Part shown: piece after piece, positions 18,147-25,492 of the stretch
How positions within the stretch are numbered: position 1 is the stretch's first letter
Layout of the letters: every line of letters begins with the position of its first letter
NCBI RefSeq assembly: GCF_009917485.1
Contig: NZ_QZDT01000017.1
Coordinates: 1 to 64,000, forward strand
Direction of reading: 5' to 3'
Length of the DNA stretch: 64,000 nucleotides
Origin: Parablautia muri
GTDB lineage: Bacteria > Bacillota > Clostridia > Lachnospirales > Lachnospiraceae
The notes under the pieces: model-generated
What the model saw: the letters and a program-made list of their open reading frames with translations, nothing else
Databases searched by the model: none
What the model was told of the DNA's origin: nothing
Position numbers and translations under genes: made by a program

Positions 18147-18206
18147 ATGGTTTTCATTGTTTTGAAGGCGGTTTTGAATTTCTCCCTGCGTCTTGTTGTA
18201 AGATAA
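18147..18206 (+). CDS. Tiny hydrophobic peptide, possible type I toxin-like ORF
   Basis: ATG at 18147 is preceded by GGAGGTG at 8 nt, the best ribosome site in this gap. The 19 codons give MVFIVLKAVLNFSLRLVVR, which is hydrophobic with positive charges, like short membrane-active peptides. It runs opposite to the surrounding operon. TATACT lies at 18116-18121, but the -35 is weak. No antisense RNA is evident, so a type I toxin role is only a possibility. Confidence 0.3.
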   Translation: MVFIVLKAVLNFSLRLVVR

Positions 18207-18326
18207 GTAATACGGATAACCGCTATTAGTAACCTGGGAGAATAACACGTATATACTCATCTCACATTTTATAAAGGCGCATACAGCAATTCATCTCATG
18301 GCACCTTCGGGTCCCTTTTTACATGT

Positions 18327-18340
18327 CTCCACTAAAGTTT
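18327..18340 (-). repeat. Linker repeat copy 1
   Basis: Minus-strand AAACTTTAGTGGAG. It is the most diverged of four copies, lying just upstream of the small-gene cluster's last member rather than across a stop codon. Confidence 0.6.
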
Positions 18341-18344
18341 TAAA

Positions 18345-18776
18345 CTAAACTTCTAATAAAAATTGTTTCTTTTCTAATCGCTCATAAATAGTTTGACCCG
18401 TGTTTGTCTCTATGTACGGGAGAAATATTTCCTCAAACCGCACCATTTCAATATCCAGCAAAGCCATTTGGGCTTCTACCCAATCTTTCAAAATACGCCA
18501 CGCAATACGCTCCGCCTGCTGCCTCGTGTCCTTAATCTGCTTTCTTGGGTTTTCCCTTTTCTCTTTTTTCAGAACCTCCAGACATTCATCCACTTTAACC
18601 GGAAGTCTGACCGGAATTTGCTGTACCCCGGTATCAATCAGAAATGACAGTCCGATTATGGATTCTCCATCATAATTTTTCATAATGGATTTTGCTTTGT
18701 GCTTCATCAATATGTATTCTATTTCTGATACTGTTTTAAAACTGTCAACTGTTGTCGTATAATTCAATATTGCCAT
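18345..18776 (-). CDS. Conserved phage protein of unknown function
   Basis: A 143-residue protein (MAILNYTTTVDSFKTVSEIEY...). Proteins of this type, with a start like MAILNYTT, a RLPVKVDECLEVLKKEK middle and the block AERIAWRILKDWVEAQMALLD, are widespread in Firmicutes prophages. Their role is unknown to me. The mixed alpha/beta content and the frequent place near recombination or replication genes hint at a nucleic-acid role, which is inference. Its start lies 19 nt after the hexapeptide gene, across linker copy 2. Confidence 0.75.
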   Translation of the reverse strand: MAILNYTTTVDSFKTVSEIEYILMKHKAKSIMKNYDGESIIGLSFLIDTGVQQIPVRLPVKVDECLEVLKKEKRENPRKQIKDTRQQAERIAWRILKDWVEAQMALLDIEMVRFEEIFLPYIETNTGQTIYERLEKKQFLLEV

Positions 18777-18783
18777 TCCACAT

Positions 18784-18799
18784 CTCCACTAAAGTTTAA
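18784..18799 (-). repeat. Linker repeat copy 2
   Basis: Minus-strand TTAAACTTTAGTGGAG. It includes the TAA stop of the hexapeptide-repeat gene and supplies GTGGAG near the start of the next gene. Confidence 0.75.
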
Positions 18800-19656
18800 T
18801 CCAAATCAATATGAATCTTTGCGGTTTCCACCGCAGCTCTATAGACCAGCGCATATCTCCTGTCAGCGTGGGTCTGCTGTACTTTTTCCAGAAATTTGTC
18901 AATCTTACCAAAAAAGCATCCACACCTAACAGAAATCTGATTGTCTTTATCCCTAAAGAATGTGGTAAAGGCATCTCTGCTGCCAATTGGCCCTATTACC
19001 AGCAGATGGTTTGCCTGTAGGACTTCGGCATTACCGCAGACCTCGGCATCACCGTAGACCTCGGCATTACCGTAGACCTCGGCATCACCGTAGACCTCGG
19101 CATCACCGTAGACCTTGGCATCACCGCAGACCTCGGCATCACCGCAGACCTTGGCATTACCGTAGACACAGGCATTACCGCAGACCTCGGCATTACCGTA
19201 GACCTTGGCATCACCGCAGACCTCGGCATCACCGCAGACCTTGGCATTACCGTAGACACAGGCATTACCGCAGACCTCGGCATTACCGTAGACCTCGGCA
19301 TTACCGTAGACCTCGGCATCACCGCAGACCTTGGCATTACCGTAGACACAGGCATTACCGCAGACCTCGGCATTACCGTAGACCTCGGCATTACCGTAGA
19401 CCTCGGCATCACCGCAGACCTTGGCATTACCGCGGACCTCGGCATCGCCGCAGACCTTGGCATCACCGTAGACCTCGGCATTACCGCAGACCCAGGCATT
19501 ACCTTCCTGCAAAAGATTTTCTTCCTTCTCTATCCATCCGCCTAAGTCTCCGACCTTGACCACACCAAATTCTACCGTTGCTCTTATCCTTCTGACGGTG
19601 ATATTGCCGAACATACCTGTATTTTTCGTTTCTCCTGTAAATTCATATTTTCTCAT
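18796..19656 (-). CDS. Hexapeptide-repeat (left-handed beta-helix) phage protein
   Basis: A 286-residue protein in three parts. Residues 1-56 (MRKYEFTGETKNTG... DLGGWIEKEENL) form a capping domain common to phage proteins of this type. Residues 57-212 are 26 perfect-length hexapeptides of the form [YC]-G-[ND]-A-[EKC]-V, which should fold as a left-handed beta-helix prism of about 8-9 turns. Residues 213-286 are a conserved end (LLVIGPIGSRDAFTTFF, then RRYALVYRAAVETAK). The function is unknown. The repeat is unusually regular even at DNA level, so the copy number can change in frame. Confidence 0.85.
   Translation of the reverse strand: MRKYEFTGETKNTGMFGNITVRRIRATVEFGVVKVGDLGGWIEKEENLLQEGNAWVCGNAEVYGDAKVCGDAEVRGNAKVCGDAEVYGNAEVYGNAEVCGNACVYGNAKVCGDAEVYGNAEVYGNAEVCGNACVYGNAKVCGDAEVCGDAKVYGNAEVCGNACVYGNAKVCGDAEVCGDAKVYGDAEVYGDAEVYGNAEVYGDAEVCGNAEVLQANHLLVIGPIGSRDAFTTFFRDKDNQISVRCGCFFGKIDKFLEKVQQTHADRRYALVYRAAVETAKIHIDLD
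19021..19488 (-). repeat. 26 x 18-bp tandem array coding the beta-helix
   Basis: 26 units of 18 bp encode six residues each. There is also a higher order: units 6-10 and 11-15 are the same five-residue-block series, and units 16-20 differ only in the first block, so a 90-bp segment has been copied about three times. Units vary mainly by C/T and T/C changes (GAC or GCC contexts), consistent with recent slippage or unequal exchange. Confidence 0.9.
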
Positions 19657-19679
19657 ATCCTATATTTTCCTCCTTTTTT

Positions 19680-19695
19680 CTCCACTAAAGTTTAA
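19680..19695 (-). repeat. Linker repeat copy 3
   Basis: Minus-strand TTAAACTTTAGTGGAG across the stop codon of the 64-aa Cys-rich gene and upstream of the hexapeptide gene. Confidence 0.75.
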
Positions 19696-19886
19696 TCTTC
19701 ATAACAGTCTGAATATGCTCTCATGCAATGCATACACTCTACACCGTCATTCTTACATCCATCACATCTATCACATGTCTCTTTTCCAAGAGCATCATAG
19801 GCCATGCTTAAAGCAATAAACTGATTGGTCGTGTAAACTCCCTTATGCATTTTCTTGATAATTTCTATAGCATCTTCTGGTCCCAT
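19692..19886 (-). CDS. 64-aa Cys-rich phage protein
   Basis: Start ATG 19886 (MGPEDAIEIIKKMHKG) behind GGAGGTGGGT; a GTG four codons upstream overlaps that ribosome site and is less likely. The N-terminal half is helical. The C-terminal half has CDRCDGC and CMHC, so five or six cysteines that could bind zinc. Short proteins of this form are common in clostridial prophages and are unassigned. Flanked on both sides by linker repeats. Confidence 0.65.
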   Translation of the reverse strand: MGPEDAIEIIKKMHKGVYTTNQFIALSMAYDALGKETCDRCDGCKNDGVECMHCMRAYSDCYED

Positions 19887-19892
19887 ACCCAC

Positions 19893-19908
19893 CTCCACTA
19901 AAGTTTAA
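19893..19908 (-). repeat. Linker repeat copy 4
   Basis: Minus-strand TTAAACTTTAGTGGAG. It holds the TAA of the PAPS-reductase-like gene and the GGAG used by the 64-aa gene. Confidence 0.75.
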
Positions 19909-21032
19909 TTTAAAAAATCATATATATTCATTTGCCCTTCCAGTTCTCCTGTATCCACATCTCGTTCCTCCTGCATCCTCTGCTTCTTATACTCGTTATA
20001 CGCCCTCCGATATTCATAGCTTTTTCCAAAGATGTTCCACGCGGCTTTCACAACGTTCGGTTCGTATGGTCGAATCAGTTCCAGATCTTCTATTGCTTTA
20101 TGAGAAATCGGGCATCCGCAGCAGCCTGTTCTTGTCAGTCCGTAAACCTCGTAAGCATCAGAATACCTGATTCCATAGTAATCCTTATACCATGATTTAT
20201 CATTGTCCGTAACATAATACAATGGGCGGAGCCGGTACTGGCCGTTGCTCTGCTCTCCAAAACACAATGTAGTGTTATCTTTGCGCGGAACTGAGCGCAT
20301 TCCTCCCTCTGCTCGCCGTTCTCCAGTAATTATCATCTCGTAATCTTTCTGCATCTTGTGCGCTAACCGCTTCTTGCAGTAGTCGCAGCATTTTGCGCTG
20401 ATCTGAAAATCAGGAGGGAAATCCCTGATAAAGTCGCGCATATATTTTGACGAATTAATCACAAGCTGAATATTGGGTCTCGGCTCTCCGTTGGAATTGC
20501 AGCAGCACAAAAAATTTATTACACTTTCACATTTTGGATAGCGCTCTTTCAATTCCTTACGCTTTACTGCTTTGTCTTCTGCCCGTTCATATTCTTCCGC
20601 AATCGACAATGGAATTCCTTTCTTTTGCCATTCCGAAAGTCCAGCTGACATAATCTTTGAAACAAATGGGATCCCGTATGTCCTTGAAGCCTGCACGATT
20701 CCGACTTTCGGTCTACACTCCTTTATTTCCACACCATATTTTTCTGCCGTATCCTTTACATGGTCCTTGATGGCTTTCATTTCCAATCCAGTATTGAAAA
20801 AGACATATGCGATCTGAGGCAGGTCAAAAATATCCCGTGTACGTTCTATAATATCAATCATAATATCGCTGTCCGCCCCACCGGAATATGAACATATTGC
20901 GTTCGGATGTTCCATGAGACGTTTCGCAATAATACTCTGGATTGCCTGAAATTTTGCAGGTGCATCAAAATCCGCGTAATCAGGCCGTTCCGTATAAACC
21001 CTGCTTTTATAAGTTTCTTTTATTTTTCCCAT
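19905..21032 (-). CDS. PP-loop phosphoadenosine-phosphosulfate reductase-like protein
   Basis: A 375-residue protein with the PP-loop SGGADS (50-55), which binds the adenylyl moiety in PAPS reductase/ATP pyrophosphatase enzymes. It also has the Cys groups CCDYCKK and CCGCP, which could hold a metal or Fe-S cluster, and ends in a helical tail. Phage members of this family are known but their reaction is unclear; DNA or nucleotide sulfur chemistry (compare DndC) and nucleotide activation are options. I chose ATG 21032 (MGKIKETYK); a GTG ten codons upstream (21062) is possible. A GC-rich palindrome lies before it near 21065-21083. Confidence 0.8.
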   Translation of the reverse strand: MGKIKETYKSRVYTERPDYADFDAPAKFQAIQSIIAKRLMEHPNAICSYSGGADSDIMIDIIERTRDIFDLPQIAYVFFNTGLEMKAIKDHVKDTAEKYGVEIKECRPKVGIVQASRTYGIPFVSKIMSAGLSEWQKKGIPLSIAEEYERAEDKAVKRKELKERYPKCESVINFLCCCNSNGEPRPNIQLVINSSKYMRDFIRDFPPDFQISAKCCDYCKKRLAHKMQKDYEMIITGERRAEGGMRSVPRKDNTTLCFGEQSNGQYRLRPLYYVTDNDKSWYKDYYGIRYSDAYEVYGLTRTGCCGCPISHKAIEDLELIRPYEPNVVKAAWNIFGKSYEYRRAYNEYKKQRMQEERDVDTGELEGQMNIYDFLN

Positions 21033-21120
21033 TTCCCTAAAAGGAGCCCGTGTACACGTCACCCCGGCCGGAGGCTCCGGCTCCTTTCTCTGCTATTCTC
21101 TTAATCCGCTAAACTCCGAT

Positions 21121-21273
21121 TTAGCAAAATGGCAGTCCGCACCATTCTGTACATCCTCTTTCTTTTCTTTCTTCTGCTGTACAAGGTGTTTCATCCATAA
21201 ATCCTGCACACCCTTCTGCGGTAGGACATTCTTCTTCTTTCCAATAAGAGCACATAATGTTTACACATTTCAT
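21121..21273 (-). CDS. 50-aa protein with eight cysteines
   Basis: ATG 21273 to TAA 21121. The product begins MKCVNIMCSYWKEEECP and ends CTEWCGLPFC. Cysteines at 3, 8, 16, 22, 31, 41, 45 and 50 could bind two zinc ions. Similar short Cys-rich proteins appear in other clostridial phages, often near PAPS-reductase-like genes. No function is known. The ribosome site is weak (GAGATGGGAAA), so start choice is moderate. Confidence 0.55.
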   Translation of the reverse strand: MKCVNIMCSYWKEEECPTAEGCAGFMDETPCTAEERKERGCTEWCGLPFC

Positions 21274-21290
21274 TTTCCCATCTCATTCTT

Positions 21291-21461
21291 TTACCGTTTA
21301 ACAATTGCAATAGCATCCAGCTTCCGCCCGCTGCTTCTGATTTGTTTCACCACGCTGTCCCATTCCTCACAAAATTTGTTGATAAACTTTGCCGTAAATG
21401 AAGCGCCTTTTTCAAATTTTATTTCCCTTATCTTTTTTTCTGTCAATGCTTTATACCTCAT
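21291..21461 (-). CDS. Small phage protein after the methylase
   Basis: A 56-residue protein, MRYKALTEKKIREIKFEKG..., whose ATG at 21461 overlaps the methylase stop by 11 nt (coupled translation). A longer reading from 21515 overlaps the methylase more and has no ribosome site. The end (VVKQIRSSGRKLDAIAIVKR) is basic. Function unknown. Confidence 0.45.
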   Translation of the reverse strand: MRYKALTEKKIREIKFEKGASFTAKFINKFCEEWDSVVKQIRSSGRKLDAIAIVKR

Positions 21462-22296
21462 TTTTTCTCTGAAATAAAATAAAGTCATCCAATGACATCT
21501 GCACACTGCTTTCATAGTTCATCCACACAACTTCCATCCTCGGCCTTCCCTGCTCTGCACAGCTCTTAAAATATTTCCTGTGCCATCTATGCAGGTAATC
21601 GTTATACATTTCTGACTCATAGCCGGATACCATTACCTTAGCTTTTACCTGAAGGATCGTCTTTAGCATCTCCTCATGGTCTGCATCCGTCATCTCATGC
21701 TTATACTGCTTTCCCGTTCTCGACTCTAGCAGATAAGGCGGGTCAAGGTGCATAAATACATTCTCATAATCAAACCGCTTTATCACTTCTAAAGCAGGTC
21801 TGTTTTCTATCTGCACCCACCGCAACCGCTCCGCTATATCTATGATCCATCCCGGCAGCCGGTACCAGTCCCATAATGCATAGGCCCTTTCCCTTCCTGC
21901 CACGTCATTTTTCCACCCGGCCATATAGCCATTTGTTCTAAATCCATACCCCTGCCAGCATTTAATCAAGAATCCTGCTGCCCGCTGGAATTTACTTGCA
22001 TACAGCCCTTCCGGCGCCTCCTTAAACTGTCCTTCGTACACTTCCCGGGAAAAAGGCGTTGTCATCACCAGCCTGGCCAGTCTTTCGGAATCCTTTTGTA
22101 TACATGTAAAGAGATTGGTGACATCAGAATCCAGGTCGTTTATCGTCTCCATGGCGGAAGGCTGCTTATGGAACAATACCGCGCCGCTTCCAAAGTAAGG
22201 CTCTACATAGCTGTGATGTTCTGGTATCAATCCAACAAGCCCACCTGCTATATTCCATTTACTTCCCGGATATTTCAGCACTCTCCTTGCACTCAT
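21451..22296 (-). CDS. DNA N6-adenine methyltransferase, Dam type
   Basis: A 281-residue D12-class methylase (PF02086). Motifs: KYPGSKW (8-14), the SAM-binding EPYFGSGAV (32-40), and the catalytic DPPY (185-188) that accepts the target adenine. The length matches Dam. It methylates adenine in a short site, probably to protect phage DNA or adjust regulation; no partner endonuclease is nearby. The ATG at 22296 has AAAGGTGGG at good spacing, so the upstream 35 residues are not used. Confidence 0.9.
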   Translation of the reverse strand: MSARRVLKYPGSKWNIAGGLVGLIPEHHSYVEPYFGSGAVLFHKQPSAMETINDLDSDVTNLFTCIQKDSERLARLVMTTPFSREVYEGQFKEAPEGLYASKFQRAAGFLIKCWQGYGFRTNGYMAGWKNDVAGRERAYALWDWYRLPGWIIDIAERLRWVQIENRPALEVIKRFDYENVFMHLDPPYLLESRTGKQYKHEMTDADHEEMLKTILQVKAKVMVSGYESEMYNDYLHRWHRKYFKSCAEQGRPRMEVVWMNYESSVQMSLDDFILFQRKNEV

Positions 22297-22309
22297 GATT
22301 TCCCACCTT

Positions 22310-22450
22310 TCACACATCCGTATAATACAGACAGGCATGCTTGACTTCGTCCTGCTGCAGGGCTTCTTCAACCGTTGTCCCATGCTCCGCGCAATATCCA
22401 TCTACAAAATCTCTGAACGCTTTATTGTACCTGTACTCATTCTCTGCCAC
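22310..22450 (-). CDS. 46-aa phage protein
   Basis: GTG 22450 behind GGAGGGAGATGC, ending at TGA 22310. The product (VAENEYRYNKAFRDFVDGYC...) is helical with the block TTVEEALQQDEVKHACLYY. I recall similar 45-50 aa proteins in Firmicutes phages, near recombination or methylase genes, without a known role. It lies 13 nt before the methylase. Confidence 0.6.
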   Translation of the reverse strand: MAENEYRYNKAFRDFVDGYCAEHGTTVEEALQQDEVKHACLYYTDV

Positions 22451-22462
22451 GCATCTCCCTCC

Positions 22463-22864
22463 TCATCCACGTATAAAATAATCTGTTACATCCAGGTACT
22501 TATGCCCCCTTATTACGAGCCTGGTAATTTTCGGAATCCTCGGCACTGCCATGATATAGGTCTCAGGCAGTCCCATCTCCGTATCTTTTTCAGGCCTTAG
22601 GCCTGCTGCCTTTATGTAATTGTTTACCGTACATTGCGACAGCTCCAATTCTTCCGCTATTTCTTTCGTGCTCCATCCCTTTTCCTTCATCCCGACCAGG
22701 CGCCGCCTCTTTTCTTCCGGCACGGCCCTGCTCCTTTTCGGGATCCGGTACCTGCTAAACAGCACGTTGACCGTGCCTACGCTTTTCCCGGTCTTTTCCG
22801 CTATTTCCACGTTGGTCATGCCCTGCTGCCGCCATATGGCCAGCTGCTCTTTTGTCAGCTCCAC
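22463..22864 (-). CDS. HTH protein with two helix-turn-helix motifs
   Basis: A 133-residue protein with two motif copies: AIWRQQGMTNVEIAEKTGKSVGTVN (about 9-33) and GWSTKEIAEELELSQCTVNNYIK (about 63-85). Both look like LuxR/transposase-type HTH. The rest is a short basic tail. It is probably a DNA-binding regulator of early genes. The start is a GTG at 22864 with GGGAAGG before it. It has no enzyme domain, so a transposase remnant is less likely. Confidence 0.65.
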   Translation of the reverse strand: MELTKEQLAIWRQQGMTNVEIAEKTGKSVGTVNVLFSRYRIPKRSRAVPEEKRRRLVGMKEKGWSTKEIAEELELSQCTVNNYIKAAGLRPEKDTEMGLPETYIMAVPRIPKITRLVIRGHKYLDVTDYFIRG

Positions 22865-22951
22865 GCCTTCCCCCTTTCCGGGGAGCCTTCCAGTAGAAGC
22901 TCCCCACGCTGCAAGTTGTCAGTATCTATGTGATATGTTTGACCAAAAGGC

Positions 22952-23449
22952 TTATTTAAACATGTTCATCTGCTGTCCCTGGGCCCTCTTTTCCTTGAGG
23001 GCTTCGTTCAGAGCCTTATCCATTTTCTTCTGCATAATCTCCAAATATTCTGCAGGGGGCATCCTGCTGTCAAAAGAAACACAGTGATTTTTCATCTTTC
23101 CTGTTGCCTGCTGCCACAATTCCGCATTTTTGACAGGCTTTCCTTTCGCATTCTTCCATCCGTCTTCTTCCCACTGTTTTATCCAGCGTTTTCCCACGGC
23201 GCTTAAAACGTGCTCGCACCAGGTATTTACCGAGACAGAACAGGGTTTTGCAAGGGTGCAGAATGCATCCCTTATGAGCTCAAGGGTAAGCGCAGTTTCC
23301 GTTGTCTCCCACCGGTACAGGGCGCCTTTTCTGATTTCCGGCTTCCCTTTTCCGGTGATATACTCCACGAGCCATGCGCCTGCTGCCTGCCCTTTTGCAG
23401 GGGGCCTGGCTGTTGTCACTATGTAGACCGTAACATTAAATAACTGCAT
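22952..23449 (-). CDS. RNase-H-like phage protein
   Basis: A 165-residue protein. Strands MQLFNVTVYIVTTARPPAKGQAAGAWLVEY and helices following LTLELIRDAF resemble the RNase H/RuvC-like fold. The family is common in Firmicutes phages. The acidic residue expected early on the first strand (D in RNase HI) is replaced here by V/T, so activity is uncertain. The end (NEALKEKRAQGQQMNMFK) carries an MNMF-type tail that could bind a sliding clamp or partner. It lies in the replication gene cluster. Confidence 0.6.
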   Translation of the reverse strand: MQLFNVTVYIVTTARPPAKGQAAGAWLVEYITGKGKPEIRKGALYRWETTETALTLELIRDAFCTLAKPCSVSVNTWCEHVLSAVGKRWIKQWEEDGWKNAKGKPVKNAELWQQATGKMKNHCVSFDSRMPPAEYLEIMQKKMDKALNEALKEKRAQGQQMNMFK

Positions 23450-23467
23450 CCCTGTGCCGCCTCCCCT

Positions 23468-24316
23468 CTAATTTGACAAGATCTCTCTTTCAAGCTGTTC
23501 GAAATCATAATCCTGCTGCATGAACTGGACAAACTGCCCTGTCTGCTTAACCGGCTTTTTATCCTCCACATAGTCTGCATCCAGATAATCTATGTAGCCG
23601 CTGTTGAAAAAGGTGCTGCCGTTCTGGTGGTTTAAGTAGCTGATACTTTTTACATAGCTGACATAACGTCCAATTGCTCTTTCCATCTCGTCATAACCGA
23701 TTTTCAGCAGTTTGATCTTCTGTGTGTCTGATACCTTTCCTTTGCCCTTTTTGCATGGGTACAGTTTCCATAGCTCCTCAAACAGTGCACGCGCTTTTTC
23801 CAGCGTGCACATAGTATCTTTATTTTTTTCTTTACTTTCCTTTACTTTACTTGTGCCGTTTCTGCATGCATTTTTCTGGTTTCTGCATACAGAAACATCA
23901 TTTTCGTATACAATACCCCTTATTTTGCCAACACTAACTAAAAGGTACTCTTTTATTACCGGAATCTGCTCACGCCTTTTGACAACATTAAAATACTGTG
24001 TCTGGATCCTGGCTGATGTGAGAACAGAGTATTTTTGATACATGCCAGCATCAAATATTCCATTGCTCAGGCACCTTTTTACTACTTCATTTATTAATCT
24101 AAGCGTCACCCCACTGTCCCCGCCAAACCAGTTTGACAAAAACAGCACGGGACTTCTTTCGGTCCATTCACAGTAGTAACCCTTCTCACTGTAGATTTTC
24201 TGCCAGAGACGGACTACTACTGCAAACCCTTTTACGCCGAATTCGCCTTCAACTTCTGAAATATTGTCGTTAGTGCGGCAGTCTAAAAGGAAACTGTTTA
24301 TTCCTGTCATTGCCAC
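23468..24316 (-). CDS. Replication protein, Lin1244/DnaD-like
   Basis: A 282-residue protein. The N-terminal half (residues about 1-110: DCRTNDNISEVEGEFGVKGFAVVVRLWQKIYSEKGYY...) fits the Lin1244/Lin1753-type winged-helix domain (PF14297) found in phage replisome organisers. After a Lys/Ser-rich linker, the C-terminus (AIGRYVSYVKSI... HQNGSTFFNSGYIDYL) resembles the DnaD-like C-terminal region that binds DNA and loads helicase. The GTG at 24316 is 7 nt after GGAGG. Encoded with RNase-H-like and HNH genes, consistent with the phage replication module. Confidence 0.75.
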   Translation of the reverse strand: MAMTGINSFLLDCRTNDNISEVEGEFGVKGFAVVVRLWQKIYSEKGYYCEWTERSPVLFLSNWFGGDSGVTLRLINEVVKRCLSNGIFDAGMYQKYSVLTSARIQTQYFNVVKRREQIPVIKEYLLVSVGKIRGIVYENDVSVCRNQKNACRNGTSKVKESKEKNKDTMCTLEKARALFEELWKLYPCKKGKGKVSDTQKIKLLKIGYDEMERAIGRYVSYVKSISYLNHQNGSTFFNSGYIDYLDADYVEDKKPVKQTGQFVQFMQQDYDFEQLEREILSN

Positions 24317-24424
24317 CCTTACACCTCCGATTATCACCACGCCGCCCCTACCGCCTGACAAGGGTGGCACGGTTCAATCCTGTTATATTTTTTCATCCAT
24401 ACGCACCGGACAAGGCCGGCAGTA

Positions 24425-24508
24425 TTATGAGATCATGGTAAAACTGCCAAAGCCTTCCAGCTCCTGCTTCAGGCAATCTTTTATCCCGACATCTGCTACA
24501 TTCTGCAT
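24425..24508 (-). CDS. 27-aa peptide with a strong ribosome site
   Basis: ATG 24508 follows AAAGGAGGACATT at ideal spacing and the frame runs to TAA 24425: MQNVADVGIKDCLKQELEGF and a short tail. It fills the gap between the HNHc gene and the replication gene. The strong site supports translation; the function is unknown and no database check was possible. Confidence 0.4.
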   Translation of the reverse strand: MQNVADVGIKDCLKQELEGFGSFTMIS

Positions 24509-24520
24509 AATGTCCTCCTT

Positions 24521-25168
24521 TCACGTTTCATCCGGCTCAGGGACATCCTTAAGGACGATCCCGTAAACCTTATACATGCTGCGGAAACGCGGCACGCCCA
24601 TCTGATGGGCTGCGGTATGATGCATGCGGCAGAGGCATATCTTCCTGTATTCGGAATCATCCACCTGCCTCCTGTCATTTCCCATCCCTATAGCATCCTC
24701 ATGGTGTATCTCCCCCTTCCGGCCGCACACAGCGCATTTTTTATGGACAAGGCATGCATAAAGGTACCGGTTAATATCATCCGTGCGGTTAACCGCATTG
24801 TCAGAGAGAGGGACCCCATTTTCCAAGGCATAATCCAGCATGGTATTGATAAATTCCCTTGCCGTATCCATAGAGCAGTCTGACAGATGGAAATACCTGC
24901 TGCCGGTCCGGCATATATGGAGGTATTTGAGCCATTCCTTCTGCTCCTCCGGAAGATAGCCTGTATATTCGGAAATATCCCGTATGGTGGCATATGCTTT
25001 TTTCCGCTGCTCTACAGAAATACAGCGCCCATCATCAAAGCGCAGCTCCCCTTTCCTGATCTGTTTCCTTTCCAGCGCCTTCCCTATCTGCTTATCCGGG
25101 ACGGAGACCAAGAGCTCCGTCCCTGCATCCCCTTTCCTGTAGCCTTTGATCGTTACCGCTGCATACAT
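24521..25168 (-). CDS. Putative HNHc nuclease
   Basis: A 215-residue protein of the phage HNHc_6 type. The N-terminal half has no known motif; the nuclease core near the end has CAVCGRKGEIHHEDAIG (HNH-type His-His with Cys pair), then ICLCRMHHTAAHQMG. Two CxxC-like pairs can bind zinc. Such proteins occur in replication clusters of Gram-positive phages, with a likely role in DNA processing. ATG at 25168 follows GGAAAG. Confidence 0.85.
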   Translation of the reverse strand: MYAAVTIKGYRKGDAGTELLVSVPDKQIGKALERKQIRKGELRFDDGRCISVEQRKKAYATIRDISEYTGYLPEEQKEWLKYLHICRTGSRYFHLSDCSMDTAREFINTMLDYALENGVPLSDNAVNRTDDINRYLYACLVHKKCAVCGRKGEIHHEDAIGMGNDRRQVDDSEYRKICLCRMHHTAAHQMGVPRFRSMYKVYGIVLKDVPEPDET

Positions 25169-25174
25169 CTTTCC

Positions 25175-25480
25175 TCACCCTTCCCCCTGTAAAGCCTCAT
25201 ATCTCTTGTTCTCATAGGTATCCCCCTTCCGGATGCACTCATAATATGCTTTCTGGACCTGTTCTTCATCAAACAGCCCTTCTTTCAGGAATGCTCCTCT
25301 CTCACCGCGCTCCCCAAAAAACTCCTGCATGCGGCCTTCGTCCGCCTCTAGAAACACCAGAACGGACCGGACCGTGTCATAACATGCCTTGGCACGGCTG
25401 TACTGCTTATTCCGCATATGTATCCTGAATATACCGGGCTGCTCATAGAGCTTGTCCATCAGCGCTTTACCTTCCAGCAT
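25175..25480 (-). CDS. Small helical phage protein
   Basis: A 101-residue helical protein (MLEGKALMDKLYEQPGIFR...) with a middle AKACYDTVRSVLVFLEADE and a C-terminal KAYYECIRKGDTYENKRYEAL. The family is common in the clostridial phage early region but has no assigned role. Its stop is 6 nt before the HNHc start, consistent with co-expression. Confidence 0.6.
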   Translation of the reverse strand: MLEGKALMDKLYEQPGIFRIHMRNKQYSRAKACYDTVRSVLVFLEADEGRMQEFFGERGERGAFLKEGLFDEEQVQKAYYECIRKGDTYENKRYEALQGEG

Positions 25481-25492
25481 TTTTAATCATCC

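Larger units (their letters stand above)
17955..18344. other. 390-bp intergenic gap with an opposing tiny ORF
   Basis: No leftward gene is convincing here. The stretch holds an ATTACAA/TTGTAAT inverted repeat (about 18094-18116), a TATACT -10-like box, a rightward 19-codon ORF with a strong ribosome site, and a weak hairpin with a T-run near 18300-18320. It separates the regulator-linked genes on the left from the early genes on the right and may carry a promoter. Confidence 0.4.

Noticed and set aside
18291-18320. Intrinsic terminator GGCACC-TTCG-GGTCCC plus T-run
   Set aside because: The stem has a C-C mismatch and only three pairs at the loop, too weak to list.
19021-19488. Possible CRISPR array
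   Set aside because: Units are contiguous, without spacers, and coding; no cas genes nearby.
18996-19499. Leftward second frame of MPRSAVMPRS repeats
   Set aside because: Same array read in another frame; the beta-helix frame has proper capping domains on both sides.
18987-19559. Rightward 190-codon frame rich in Arg/His/Pro
   Set aside because: It is the complement of the 18-bp hexapeptide array; no stop can occur because the unit length is a multiple of three. No ribosome site.
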